The translations under genes and the position numbers were made by a program. Shown one piece after another: positions 53,478 to 61,851 of a stretch of 64,000 nucleotides of DNA. The stretch covers positions 620,001-684,000 of the forward strand of contig CP001623.1 in the NCBI GenBank assembly GCA_000023185.1. Reading direction: 5' to 3'. Numbering within the stretch: the stretch's first letter is position 1; the number at the start of each line of letters is the position of its first letter. The notes below the pieces were generated by a model that was not told the DNA's origin, made no database searches, and was given only the letters and a program-made list of their open reading frames with translations. Origin of the DNA: Rhizobium leguminosarum bv. trifolii WSM1325. GTDB taxonomy: Bacteria; Pseudomonadota; Alphaproteobacteria; Rhizobiales; Rhizobiaceae.

Positions 53478-53509
53478 ATGCGGAGCGGGACATGTTTCCC
53501 GCTCCGCAT
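53478..53509 (+). terminator. Hairpin after the amino-acid binding-protein gene
   Basis: Perfect 13-bp arms ATGCGGAGCGGGA (53478-53490) and TCCCGCTCCGCAT (53497-53509), 6-nt loop, starting 6 bp after the stop. It is followed by TTTAA, only a weak T-run, so mRNA-end protection or partial termination is likely. Confidence 0.78.
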
Positions 53510-53521
53510 TTAAAGAGTGAA

Positions 53522-53567
53522 AGCATGACGCCGTCCGAAAACCGCTCATATTTTTCGGCATCCTGCT
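53522..53567. repeat. REP-like palindromic element
   Basis: Outer arms AGCATGACGCCG / CGGCATCCTGCT are imperfectly complementary, and inner arms CCGAAAA (53535-53541) / TTTTCGG (53552-53558) are perfect. It resembles short palindromic intergenic elements common in rhizobia and sits between the hairpin and the first permease gene. Confidence 0.55.
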
Positions 53568-53589
53568 CTGGTCTGAAAGGGCGGCCCGT

Positions 53590-54252
53590 ATGGGTTACAC
53601 GTTGAATTTCGCTGCCGTCTGGCGCAACTTCGATTATCTTTTGAGCGGGCTCGCGCTCAGTCTCGGCCTTGCGGTGATCTCGATCCTGATCGGGGCCGCG
53701 ATCGGCCTTGTGGTGGCCTTCGCGCTGACCTCCAAAAGCCGCTTTGCGGTGGTGCCGGCGCGAGTTTATGTCACTGTCATTCGCAACCTGCCGATTCTCG
53801 TCCTGGTGCTTTTCGTCTTTTTCGCGCTGCCGCAAATGGGTTTGCGCCTCGACAAGATAAAAAGCTTCGTCCTGGTTCTGTCGCTTTATTCCGGCGCCTA
53901 TCTGGCAGAAGTGTTCCGCGCCGGGCTGCTGTCTATTCCAAGAGGGTTGACGGAAGCGGGGCTTGCCATCGGCCTGACGGGGATGCAGATCCGCAGCTCC
54001 ATCATCGCTCCGCTGATGCTGCGCAACGTGCTGCCATCACTGTCCTCGACGATCATCTCGCTCTTCAAGGACACCTCGCTCGCCGCCGCCATCGCCGTGC
54101 CCGAACTGACGTTTGCTGCCCGCAAGATCAATGTCGAGAGCTTCCGCGTCATAGAGACCTGGATGGTGACGTCAGCGCTCTATGTCGCGGCCTGTTTCCT
54201 CATCGCCGCCGTGATGCGCGTCGTCGAGCGCAGTCTGGCCCTGCCGAGATAG
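53590..54252 (+). CDS. Amino-acid ABC transporter permease (HisMQ type)
   Basis: A 220-residue membrane protein with about five segments. VIRNLPILVLVLFVFFALPQ is the family block and GLTEAGLAIGLTGMQIRSSI the EAA loop. Start ATG 53590. It pairs with the permease 5 bp downstream. Confidence 0.93.
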   Translation: MGYTLNFAAVWRNFDYLLSGLALSLGLAVISILIGAAIGLVVAFALTSKSRFAVVPARVYVTVIRNLPILVLVLFVFFALPQMGLRLDKIKSFVLVLSLYSGAYLAEVFRAGLLSIPRGLTEAGLAIGLTGMQIRSSIIAPLMLRNVLPSLSSTIISLFKDTSLAAAIAVPELTFAARKINVESFRVIETWMVTSALYVAACFLIAAVMRVVERSLALPR

Positions 54253-54257
54253 ACCTG

Positions 54258-54917
54258 ATGTCCCACACTTTTCTCGAACAACTCTGGATCGCCCGATACG
54301 TCATCATGAACGGCATCGGCGTGACCGTGTCGATCTCCCTGCTGGCCATCCTTGCGGGTTCCATACTTGGCGTTTTCGTCGGTTTGGCGCTCGTCTATGG
54401 CGGCGTTGTTTTGCGGCTGGCCGTGCGTGCCTATACGGATATCATCCGTGGCACGCCGGTGCTCGTACTGGTGCTGGCGAGCTACTACGTCTCCGCCGCC
54501 GTCGGCCTCGATCTCGGGCCGTTCTCGGCCGGGGTGCTCGCCCTTGCCGTCTTCTGCTCCTCCCATGTCGGCGAAATCGTGCGCGGAGCGCTTCAGGCAA
54601 TCCCGAAGGGCCAGACCGAAGCCGCCAAGGCGATCGGCCTGACCTTTACCCAGACTTTCACCTCTGTGCTGTGGCCGCAGGCCATGCGCCAATGCCTGCC
54701 GGCCTGGGTGAATACGGCGGCCGAGATGGTGAAAGCCTCGACGCTGCTCTCCGTCATCGGCGTTGCGGAGCTTCTCCTACGCACGCAGGAGATCATCTCC
54801 CGCAATTTCATGAGCCTCCAGTTCTACTTCCTGGCCGGTGGTCTCTATTTCATCATCAACTACGGCATCGAGCACTTCGGCAAATATGTCGAGCGCAAGA
54901 CCGCCCTGCCGTCCTGA
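54258..54917 (+). CDS. Amino-acid ABC transporter permease (HisMQ type)
   Basis: A 219-residue membrane protein. IIRGTPVLVLVLASYYVSAA is the family block and GQTEAAKAIGLTFTQTFTSV the EAA loop. It is the second membrane subunit; the ATPase gene follows after 12 bp with a GAGGAG site. Confidence 0.93.
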   Translation: MSHTFLEQLWIARYVIMNGIGVTVSISLLAILAGSILGVFVGLALVYGGVVLRLAVRAYTDIIRGTPVLVLVLASYYVSAAVGLDLGPFSAGVLALAVFCSSHVGEIVRGALQAIPKGQTEAAKAIGLTFTQTFTSVLWPQAMRQCLPAWVNTAAEMVKASTLLSVIGVAELLLRTQEIISRNFMSLQFYFLAGGLYFIINYGIEHFGKYVERKTALPS

Positions 54918-54929
54918 GGAGTTCCCCCG

Positions 54930-55700
54930 ATGGCCAAGACCATTCTCGACATCCAGGGTCTGCGTAAGACTTACGGCATCCACGAAGTCCTCAAGGGCGT
55001 CGATTGCGCCGTTGAGGAGGGCGAAGTCATTTCCATCATCGGCTCGTCCGGCTCCGGAAAGACCACCTTGCTGCGCTGCATCAACATGCTTGAGGAATTC
55101 CAGGGTGGCACGATCAGCCTCGACGGCGAGGAGATCGGCTACCGCGCCGAAGGCGCAACGCGGCGCCGCAAGAGCGAGAAGGAGATTGCACGCCAGCGCG
55201 CGCTGACCGGCATGGCGTTTCAGCAGTTCAATCTCTTCCCGCATATGAGTGCCGCTGAAAATGTCATGCTCGGCCTCGTCAAGGTGAAGAAGATGACGAA
55301 GCCGGATGCCCGCGCCATCGCGGAAAAATGGCTCGATCGTGTCGGCCTTTCCGCCCGCTCGAGCCATTATCCCGGCCAGCTTTCAGGCGGCCAGCAACAG
55401 CGCGTCGCGATCGCCCGTGCCATCGCCATGTCGCCGAGGCTGATGCTGTTCGACGAAGTGACCTCGGCGCTCGACCCGGAACTGGTTGGCGAAGTGCTCC
55501 AGGTCATCAAGGGGCTTGCCGCCGACGGCATGACCATGCTGCTCGTCACCCACGAGATGCGCTTTGCCTACGACGTTTCGTCACGCGTCATCTTCATGAA
55601 CCAGGGCGTCATCTGCGAGGAGGGCGATCCGAAGGACATGTTCGTGCATCCGAAGACCGAACGGCTGGCGGAATTCCTCAAAACCTCGAGTTTCAACTAG
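54930..55700 (+). CDS. Amino-acid ABC transporter ATP-binding protein
   Basis: A 256-residue ATPase. Walker [11 protein letters not shown]-loop [12 protein letters not shown], signature LSGGQQQR, Walker [15 protein letters not shown], switch THEMRFAYD. An Arg/Lys-rich insert ([14 protein letters not shown]) before the Q-loop is seen in a subset of GlnQ-like proteins. Last gene of the operon. Confidence 0.94.
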   Translation: MAKTILDIQGLRKTYGIHEVLKGVDCAVEEGEVISIIGSSGSGKTTLLRCINMLEEFQGGTISLDGEEIGYRAEGATRRRKSEKEIARQRALTGMAFQQFNLFPHMSAAENVMLGLVKVKKMTKPDARAIAEKWLDRVGLSARSSHYPGQLSGGQQQRVAIARAIAMSPRLMLFDEVTSALDPELVGEVLQVIKGLAADGMTMLLVTHEMRFAYDVSSRVIFMNQGVICEEGDPKDMFVHPKTERLAEFLKTSSFN

Positions 55701-55736
55701 ACGAAAAGATCCCGTGGCGGTCCGCTCTGTGGATCG

Positions 55737-56165
55737 TCACGGGCGCTCGGTCCAAGGGTGGACAAGCTCGATCCCAAGGCCCTCGAAATCCTTTATATTG
55801 CGCGTGGCGAGGGTGAGATCGTGAGCAATCGCGGTGGCGCCAATTAAGCCGTCCATTGACGATAAGCCGCGTCCGCTTCGCTTTGCGAGCCCCATCAGGT
55901 CGCCCCAGGCTATCGCAACCGGCTGGTGCACAGGGATGACGCGCTGCTCGAAGCGCTGCGGCAGATCCTGGGCAAGCCATTCAGCCAGCGCGTCGCGCTT
56001 TCGCCCGCTTTCCATCAATGCGACACCACGCCGGATCTCCGCGATCGATACGGTGCTGATGAATGAGCGATCCTCGTCGAGACTGTCCAGCCATTGTAAG
56101 ACATGTGCATCGGGACGCGGCCTTGTCACCTCGGAAAGCACATTGGTGTCGAGCAGAACTCTCAC
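55737..56165 (-). CDS. vapC: VapC-type PIN-domain toxin
   Basis: A 142-residue PIN-domain ribonuclease. Acidic active-site residues: Asp in MRVLLDTNVLSE, Glu in SIAEIRRGV, Asp in SSMDGLIGATAIAHD and Asp in TRNIKDFEGLG. It would cleave RNA when free of antitoxin. Its start overlaps the antitoxin stop (ATGA). Confidence 0.92.
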   Translation of the reverse strand: MRVLLDTNVLSEVTRPRPDAHVLQWLDSLDEDRSFISTVSIAEIRRGVALMESGRKRDALAEWLAQDLPQRFEQRVIPVHQPVAIAWGDLMGLAKRSGRGLSSMDGLIGATAIAHDLTLATRNIKDFEGLGIELVHPWTERP

Positions 56166-56428
56166 AGCTGGAGATCACGCGGTTCGTCGCGTTCACGCTC
56201 GAGATCGAGATCGGCGCCCCGCAGCGGCGATTGCATCAGAAACTCTGCGAGGGTGCCCTTGCGCGCGGTCTTCCGCTGCCATTCCTCGGCTGAAACGACG
56301 ACGACGCTTGGTTTACCATTGCGCATGATCGTTTGCGGCGTTGCTTGCGCGCGTTGGATAACCTCAGACAGTTTGGCCTTCGCACTGGCGACGGTCCAAC
56401 TTTTATCCTCTGGTCGTGATGGCTGCAT
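56162..56428 (-). CDS. Phd/YefM-type antitoxin
   Basis: An 88-residue protein. WTVASAKAKLSEVIQRAQAT and IMRNGKPSVVVVSAEEW are the Phd/YefM DNA-binding fold; the acidic C-terminus (ADLDLERERDEPRDLQL) should wrap the toxin. First gene of the pair. The promoter region 56429-56470 has repeated TGACTATA and CTATAT elements for autoregulation. Confidence 0.9.
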   Translation of the reverse strand: MQPSRPEDKSWTVASAKAKLSEVIQRAQATPQTIMRNGKPSVVVVSAEEWQRKTARKGTLAEFLMQSPLRGADLDLERERDEPRDLQL

Positions 56429-56431
56429 TCG

Positions 56432-56468
56432 CTATATCCTGACTATAGTGACTAACATGACTATATAG
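56432..56468. promoter_or_regulatory. Antitoxin promoter with repeated TGACTATA/CTATAT elements
   Basis: TGACTATA occurs at 56440-56447 and 56458-56465, and CTATAT (56432-56437) faces ATATAG (56463-56468). This AT-rich block just before the antitoxin start is the probable autoregulatory operator. Confidence 0.5.
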
Positions 56469-56686
56469 GTCGAGCCGGTCTTGCCGCAAGCAACTCTTCC
56501 GATAGGGAAGGGGCTTCGTCGGTTTCGCGCGGCCGGCGCTGATTGGGGCTTGCAAGGAATTGCGGGCATGCGCTCAAATTACGCCCAGTCTGCATTCCCA
56601 GCGTGCAAATTCCAGGGGAGGGATCCGAGACATCTTGGAAGTCCTGAACGCCGAATTTTGGCACGAGCTTTGCTTTCCTGTCTTGT

Positions 56687-57589
56687 ATGCAAGATAGCCA
56701 GACATCTGAGACCACGCAGAAGACCATCGAGGAGACGATCGTCTCCGGGATTCTTTCAGCCAGGATTCGGCCTGGGACGCGTCTCAGTGAAAACCAGCTG
56801 GCAACGCTCTTCAGCGTGTCTCGAACCCGCGTCCGTGAAGCCATGATGCGCTTGGAAACACGCGGTATCGTGCATGTCAGTCCGAGACGAGGCTGGTTTG
56901 TTGTCGAGCCGTCCGCTGAAGAGGCGATCGCGGTCTATGAGGCACGGCGCGTCATCGAGGCGGGATTGTTGCGCAGCATGCGCGTATTGACGAACGAGGG
57001 ACGCGAAGCTCTCGACGCGCATTTGAACGAGGAAAAAAGCGCAATGGCTGCGGGCGACCGCCAGCGCCTGACCTATTTGATGGGCGATTTCCACATCCGC
57101 ATCGCAGAATTGAGCGGGAACGCCATCATCGTCGATATCCTCCGTGATCTCACCGCGAGGACGATCCTCATTTCGATGCTCTATCAGTCTGAATTTCATG
57201 CAGCACAGTCCCATGACGGACACTGCCGCATCTTCGAGGCCATGCAAGCGGGCTATTTCGTCAGAGCTGCCGAGCTCTCTATCGAACATCTGGACGAAGT
57301 GGAAATGGGCCTCGACCTCACCACACGGCCCGATCCGCTCTCGGAACTGCGGAATTCCCTGTCACTTCCTCCCAAGGCCGTGCCCTCGGTCTCCCAACTG
57401 TCAGACCCAAAAAACCACAACTTCAAAGGAGCAATTAAACATGCTGACAAGACGAGTCTTCTTCGCAATCGCGACCCTGGCTGCAACCTTCGGCTTCGGC
57501 TCCGCGTCTTACGCCGATGCTCTTGCCGACATCACGGCGCGCGGTACGCTGCGTGTCGCCGTCCCGCAGGATTTTCCGCCCTTCGGTAG
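56687..57589 (+). CDS. GntR-family (FCD) regulator with an overlapping, extended 3' end
   Basis: The 300-residue frame starts with a GntR HTH (TIEETIVSGILSARIRPGTR; LATLFSVSRTRVREAMMRLE) and an FCD effector domain with GDFHIRIAELSGN and the metal His in AAQSHDGHCRIF. A normal family member ends near residue 230-240, at about LSELRNSLS. Here no in-frame stop occurs until 57589, so the last about 50 residues are read from another frame of the downstream binding-protein gene. A natural frameshift or lost stop is likely. It probably controls the importer that follows. Confidence 0.88.
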   Translation: MQDSQTSETTQKTIEETIVSGILSARIRPGTRLSENQLATLFSVSRTRVREAMMRLETRGIVHVSPRRGWFVVEPSAEEAIAVYEARRVIEAGLLRSMRVLTNEGREALDAHLNEEKSAMAAGDRQRLTYLMGDFHIRIAELSGNAIIVDILRDLTARTILISMLYQSEFHAAQSHDGHCRIFEAMQAGYFVRAAELSIEHLDEVEMGLDLTTRPDPLSELRNSLSLPPKAVPSVSQLSDPKNHNFKGAIKHADKTSLLRNRDPGCNLRLRLRVLRRCSCRHHGARYAACRRPAGFSALR

Positions 57590-58226
57590 TGTCGGCACCG
57601 ATATGGCGCCGATGGGCTACGATATCGATGTGGCCAATCTCATTGCCGAAAAGCTCGGCGTCAAGACCGAGCTCGTGCCGGTCACCAGCGCCAACCGCGT
57701 TCCCTATCTGCAGACGAACAAAGTCGATCTGGTCATATCAAGCCTCGGCAAGAATGCGGAGCGCGAAAAGGTGATCGATTTCACCACGGCCTACGCACCC
57801 TTCTTCAACGGCGTGTTCGCACCGGCCGATGTTTCGATCGCCAAGGTGGAAGATCTCGCCGGCAAGAGCATCGGCGTCACGCGCGGCGCTGTCGAAGATC
57901 TCGAGCTGACGAAGATCGCGCCGGCCGACGCTACGATCAAGCGTTACGAGGACAACAACGGCACTATCTCGGCCTTCCTGTCCGGCCAGGTCGACACCAT
58001 CGCCACCGGCAACGTCGTGGCCGCTGCGATCCTCGCCAAAAATCCTCCCAAGCGCCCTGAGATGAAGTTCCTCATCAAGAACTCGCCCTGCTACATCGGT
58101 CTCAACAAGGAACAGACGGCCCTTCTGGAGAAGGTGAACGGCATTATCGCCGCCGCAAAAACCGATGGCGCGCTGAACGCCATATCGCAGAAGTGGCTCG
58201 GCGCCGATCTCCCGTCGGATCTCTAA
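57441..58226 (+). CDS. Polar amino-acid ABC transporter substrate-binding protein
   Basis: A 261-residue family-3 solute-binding protein. The ATG at 57441 follows AAAGGAG, so it is a strong start even though the gntR frame still runs over it. Signal peptide MLTRRVFFAIATLAATFGFG, cleavage near ASYA. Mature features are LRVAVPQDFPPFGSVG, MGYDIDVANLIAEKLGVKTE, and TSANRVPYLQTNKVDLVIS. It heads the SBP-permease-permease-ATPase operon. Confidence 0.94.
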   Translation: MLTRRVFFAIATLAATFGFGSASYADALADITARGTLRVAVPQDFPPFGSVGTDMAPMGYDIDVANLIAEKLGVKTELVPVTSANRVPYLQTNKVDLVISSLGKNAEREKVIDFTTAYAPFFNGVFAPADVSIAKVEDLAGKSIGVTRGAVEDLELTKIAPADATIKRYEDNNGTISAFLSGQVDTIATGNVVAAAILAKNPPKRPEMKFLIKNSPCYIGLNKEQTALLEKVNGIIAAAKTDGALNAISQKWLGADLPSDL

Positions 58227-58241
58227 GGACCGGTCTCACGG

Positions 58242-58273
58242 ATGTCATCCCGCGCCCGCGCGCGGGACGACAT
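58242..58273 (+). terminator. Hairpin after the second amino-acid binding-protein gene
   Basis: Arms ATGTCATCCCGCGC (58242-58255) and GCGCGGGACGACAT (58260-58273) pair over 14 positions with one G-T-type mismatch, 4-nt loop, 15 bp after the stop. No T-run; same placement as in the other importers of the window. Confidence 0.72.
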
Positions 58274-58305
58274 GACGCTCCGTCGCCACAAGAGGGGACA
58301 ATTCC

Positions 58306-58977
58306 TTGAGTTACCATTTCGAATTCGGCTGGCTGCTTGAATATTATCCTGAGATCATCAAGGGCATACTGATCACGCTGGAGCTTATCGCCATCGGCGG
58401 AGTGCTCGGCATATCGCTCGGCATCTTCTGTGCCTGGGCGCGTGCACTCGGCCCGGCCTGGCTGAAGCCTGTCGTTGCGACCTATGTCGAACTGATCCGC
58501 AACACGCCGTTCCTGATCCAGCTCTTTTTCATCTTCTTCGGCCTTCCGTCGCTCGGCTTCAAGCTTTCCGAACTGACGGCCGCCAACCTCGCGATGGTCG
58601 TCAACCTCGGCGCCTATAGCTGCGAAATTATCCGCGCGGGCATCCAGGCAACCCCGAAGGGCCAGTTCGAGGCAGGCGAGAGCCTTGCCATGACGCGCTT
58701 CGAAACCTTCCGGCATGTCGTTCTCGTGCCATCCCTGCAGCGCATCTGGCCGGCACTGTCGTCGCAAGTGGTCATCGTCATGCTCGGCTCATCAGTCGTC
58801 TCGCAGATCGCCGCCGAGGATCTGACCTTTGCCGCGAACTTCATACAATCGCGAACCTTCCGCGCCTTCGAGGCCTACATCGTCTCGACAGCCATCTATC
58901 TTGTGCTGGCGATCCTGCTTCGGCAGCTGCTGGCGGTGGTCGGCGGGTTCATTTTCCCGAGGAGAGCAGCACGATGA
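58306..58977 (+). CDS. Amino-acid ABC transporter permease, TTG start
   Basis: A 223-residue HisMQ-type permease. No ATG is available early; translation is taken from TTG at 58306 with AGAGGGGA about 8 bp upstream, giving MSYHFEFGWLLEYYPEIIKG. LIRNTPFLIQLFFIFFGLPS is the family block and GQFEAGESLAMTRFETFRHV the EAA loop. Overlaps the next permease start by 4 bp (ATGA). Confidence 0.92.
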   Translation: MSYHFEFGWLLEYYPEIIKGILITLELIAIGGVLGISLGIFCAWARALGPAWLKPVVATYVELIRNTPFLIQLFFIFFGLPSLGFKLSELTAANLAMVVNLGAYSCEIIRAGIQATPKGQFEAGESLAMTRFETFRHVVLVPSLQRIWPALSSQVVIVMLGSSVVSQIAAEDLTFAANFIQSRTFRAFEAYIVSTAIYLVLAILLRQLLAVVGGFIFPRRAAR

Positions 58978-59633
58978 TCGAGTTCACACTCTGGGACATC
59001 CTGCGCAACCTGCTGCTCGCCACCCGCTGGACGATCCTGCTTTCGCTGGTCTCGTTCATCGGCGGCGGCGTGGTCGGGCTGGGGCTGCTGTTCCTGCGTA
59101 TCAGCAAGCGCAAGGCATTCAGGACAGTCGCGAAATATTATATCGAGCTCTTCCAGGGCACGCCGTTGCTGATGCAGCTCTTCATCGCCTTTTTCGGTCT
59201 CGGCCTCTTCGGGATAGACGTGCCGGCCTGGCTTGCTGCGGGTTTCGCGCTGATCTTGTGGAGCGCTGCCTTCCTCGCCGAAATCTGGCGAGGCTGCGTC
59301 GAAGCGGTCGTGAAGGGTCAGTGGGAAGCCTCCGCCAGCCTCGGCATGGGCCGGTTGCAGCAGATGCGTTATGTCATCCTCCCGCAGGCGCTGAGGGTCG
59401 CCATACCGCCGACGGTCGGTTTCTCCGTTCAAATCGTCAAGGGAACGGCGCTGACCTCGATCATCGGTTTCGTCGAATTGTCGAAAGCCGGCACGGTCGT
59501 CACCAATGCCACTTTCCAGCCCTTCACCGTCTACGGGCTCGTCGCTCTCATCTACTTCGCCCTTTGCTGGCCTTTGTCAAAAAGCAGCCAGATCCTGGAA
59601 AGGAAGCTCAATGTCGCTCATCGAAATCACTGA
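58974..59633 (+). CDS. Amino-acid ABC transporter permease (HisMQ type)
   Basis: A 219-residue membrane protein with LFQGTPLLMQLFIAFFGLGL and the EAA loop GQWEASASLGMGRLQQMRYV. Its last 23 bp overlap the ATPase gene start, giving tight coupling. Confidence 0.93.
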   Translation: MIEFTLWDILRNLLLATRWTILLSLVSFIGGGVVGLGLLFLRISKRKAFRTVAKYYIELFQGTPLLMQLFIAFFGLGLFGIDVPAWLAAGFALILWSAAFLAEIWRGCVEAVVKGQWEASASLGMGRLQQMRYVILPQALRVAIPPTVGFSVQIVKGTALTSIIGFVELSKAGTVVTNATFQPFTVYGLVALIYFALCWPLSKSSQILERKLNVAHRNH

Positions 59634-60336
59634 AGTCCGCAAGAGCTTTGGCACCACCGAGGTGCTGAAAGGCATCAATCTCGATGTGGAGGCTGGCGAA
59701 GTCATCGCCATTATCGGCAAGAGCGGTTCGGGCAAATCGACCCTGCTTCGCTGCATCAACGGCCTGGAGACCATCACTGACGGCTCCATCTCCGTGGCCG
59801 GCGCGCAGCTCCTCGATGATGAAGTGCATCTGAAGGCACTGCGCCTCAAGGTCGGCATGATCTTTCAGCAGTTCAACCTCTTCCCGCACCTGACCGTCGG
59901 CGGCAACGTCATGCTGTCGCAGACCGTGGTCAAGAAGACGCCGAAAGCCGAAGCCGAGGCGACCGCCCGCAAGATGCTGGAGCGGGTAGGGCTGGGTCAC
60001 AGGTTCGACGCCTATCCGGACGAGCTCTCGGGCGGCCAGCAGCAGCGTGTCGCCATCGCCCGCGCGCTCGCCATGCAGCCGACAGCACTTCTCTGCGACG
60101 AAATCACCTCCGCGCTCGATCCGGAACTGGTCGCCGAAGTTCTGGCCGTCGTGCGCGAACTCGCCGCCGAGGGAATGACCCTCCTGATGGTGACGCACGA
60201 GATGAAGTTCGCCCGCGACGTCTGCAACCGCGTCGTCTTCATGCACCAGGGCCGAGTCCATGAAGCAGGCCCGCCGGAGGAAGTCTTTGCCAATCCGCAG
60301 ACAGCGGAGTTGAAGCAATTTCTCGGGGTCAACTAA
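59611..60336 (+). CDS. Amino-acid ABC transporter ATP-binding protein
   Basis: A 241-residue ATPase from the ATG at 59611, preceded by AAAGGAAG. Walker A GKSGSGKST, Q-loop [12 protein letters not shown], signature LSGGQQQR, Walker B ALLCDEITSALDPE, switch THEMKFARD. The Cys in place of a hydrophobic residue before DE in Walker B is slightly unusual. Ends the operon right before a palindromic repeat element. Confidence 0.94.
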   Translation: MSLIEITEVRKSFGTTEVLKGINLDVEAGEVIAIIGKSGSGKSTLLRCINGLETITDGSISVAGAQLLDDEVHLKALRLKVGMIFQQFNLFPHLTVGGNVMLSQTVVKKTPKAEAEATARKMLERVGLGHRFDAYPDELSGGQQQRVAIARALAMQPTALLCDEITSALDPELVAEVLAVVRELAAEGMTLLMVTHEMKFARDVCNRVVFMHQGRVHEAGPPEEVFANPQTAELKQFLGVN

Positions 60337-60440
60337 AGCATGTCGCGCAAAAGTGCGCAGCGGTTTTGCGACAACGACATGCGTAAAAACAAAGAGCTAA
60401 AGCGCGACAAGCGAATCTGAAAGATCGCGACACGCTTTAG
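60336..60440 (+). repeat. Rhizobial intergenic palindromic repeat, copy 2
   Basis: About 105 bp directly after the ATPase stop, homologous to the inverted element at 28908-29010. It is internally palindromic (for example GCATGTCGCGCAAAA against TTTTGCGACAACGACATGC, and TAAAGCGCGAC against TCGCGACACGCTTTA), so it could also fold as a 3' mRNA structure. Confidence 0.8.
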
Positions 60441-60543
60441 GAGGCAGTGAGAATAGCCGACTTGGCGGATCGAGCATTTTTATGGCGTGCTGCGTTTGCG
60501 CGTCGACTATCCGCTTGGTCTCGGTAAGCGGGGCGCCTCTCGC

Positions 60544-60978
60544 CTATCTAACGCGGCTTGCTGCTCGATCTGCTGCCGCGCCGCCGGTGATCGCGGCCGA
60601 CCGTCCTAAGGACTTCGGCCGAGGATGTCCCATCAACGCATCATACTCTCTGTCGGTCAATCGTTCGATTGTCCTCAGCTGTGCGGGAATATCCATCCGC
60701 TCATGCAAGACCGCGGCAATGACGAAGGTTGAGTCGTCAACGACGATGTATACGGCGTAATGGTGCTCTATCTTGTGGAGCCGGAAGAGCGAATTCCCGG
60801 CGCGCTCGTCTTTCTTTATCCTTACGCGGGCGTAGGCTTCGGGGATGCCTTCAAATCCCGCCCGCAGCAAGCGGCTATATGCTTTGGCCTGTTCGGTGGA
60901 CCATTTTCGCGCCGTTTCGCGGACTGCCAGACGGTAGTTATCAAGGGCGGTCGGCAGGATGAGAACGCGAGGAGCCAC
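60544..60978 (-). CDS. parE: RelE/ParE-family toxin
   Basis: A 144-residue protein from a GTG that overlaps the antitoxin TAG by one base. The RelE/ParE core covers about residues 5-100 (YRLAVRETARKWSTEQAKAY; SLFRLHKIEHHYAVYIVV; AAVLHERMDIPAQL). The usual toxin is about 95-105 residues; here about 40 residues follow, ending SAAITGGAAADRAASRVR. ParE-type toxins poison gyrase, RelE-type cut mRNA; which applies is not clear. Confidence 0.87.
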   Translation of the reverse strand: MAPRVLILPTALDNYRLAVRETARKWSTEQAKAYSRLLRAGFEGIPEAYARVRIKKDERAGNSLFRLHKIEHHYAVYIVVDDSTFVIAAVLHERMDIPAQLRTIERLTDREYDALMGHPRPKSLGRSAAITGGAAADRAASRVR

Positions 60979-61235
60979 TAGCGCAGTTCTTCATCCAGCT
61001 CCGCGTCGATAGCATCCAGAGCGGAAAGGGGCAGCATCTCTCCGCGCCGGAATTCCTCTTCCGCCCGCAGCAGCGAGCGGATGGCATAGCGGCGATCTTC
61101 TTCGCGTGCCATATCTTCGCGAATAAGGGCGCGTACATATTCGCTCGGCGTCGTGTACTGGCTCTTCCCGTTGGCGCGCATATCGACGAAGGCACGCATT
61201 TCATCGGGCAAGCTTACATGCAGGCTGCTGGTCAT
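60978..61235 (-). CDS. parD: ParD-type ribbon-helix-helix antitoxin
   Basis: An 85-residue protein. SSLHVSLPDEMRAFVDMRA is the RHH strand and first helix, with YTTPSEYVRALIREDM the second helix; the acidic C-terminal helix (LDAIDAELDEELR) binds the toxin. It is the first gene of the pair and its own repressor in the family. Confidence 0.9.
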   Translation of the reverse strand: MTSSLHVSLPDEMRAFVDMRANGKSQYTTPSEYVRALIREDMAREEDRRYAIRSLLRAEEEFRRGEMLPLSALDAIDAELDEELR

Positions 61236-61344
61236 GAAGCACCCTCCTTATCAAATTCCTGAAATTGTTCTGCATCCGGGTCGCGATGTCAATATTTGAC
61301 ATTGAATACGGTCCCTTCCAAATAGCCCCGTGGCTCCAAGACGT

Positions 61345-61851
61345 TCATGACGTGGGCGGATGCAGCCGCGTATCGAGGGCAAATGACTCCTGGAACTTCA
61401 GTGCATAGGCGCCCGTCGCACCGCCTGCCAGAAAAATCAGGTTCCAGCTATGCCGCGAGACCGCGCTCGGGATCGCAACGAAACGATGTTGTCGAAGCAA
61501 ATCGTCTCCGAAGATCTGCTGTCCGGCGCTGGGAATGCCCGGGCGCAACCAGTTGGGATTGGGCACGTTTCCCGGATCGACAACATGGATATCGCCAGCA
61601 TCGGCAATGACAGCTGCCGTCATCCTGTGCGCCACGGTGTCGAGCGCCCGGAACCCGTTGTGGACCGCGACTTCAAGGATCGCCGTCGCGGGATCGAGCG
61701 AGCAGTAGACCGCGCGAACCCCCTTGCTGTTCCAGCGGCCGCCAAACCGATAGGCGCCTTCTCCGCTATCCCAAGTCGGCGCATGGACAGCCTGATCGAG
61801 CCGCCACGCGACCAGCTCGGTCCCGCCGAGCGCGATCGGCAAAAGGGTCAT
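61345..61851 (-). CDS. RES-domain toxin
   Basis: A 168-residue protein. The RES landmarks are AWRLDQAVHA, YRFGGRWNSKGVRAVYCS with the conserved Arg, and PATAILEVAVH with the conserved Glu. RES toxins degrade NAD+. The start overlaps the antitoxin stop (ATGA). Length fits the family. Confidence 0.92.
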   Translation of the reverse strand: MTLLPIALGGTELVAWRLDQAVHAPTWDSGEGAYRFGGRWNSKGVRAVYCSLDPATAILEVAVHNGFRALDTVAHRMTAAVIADAGDIHVVDPGNVPNPNWLRPGIPSAGQQIFGDDLLRQHRFVAIPSAVSRHSWNLIFLAGGATGAYALKFQESFALDTRLHPPTS

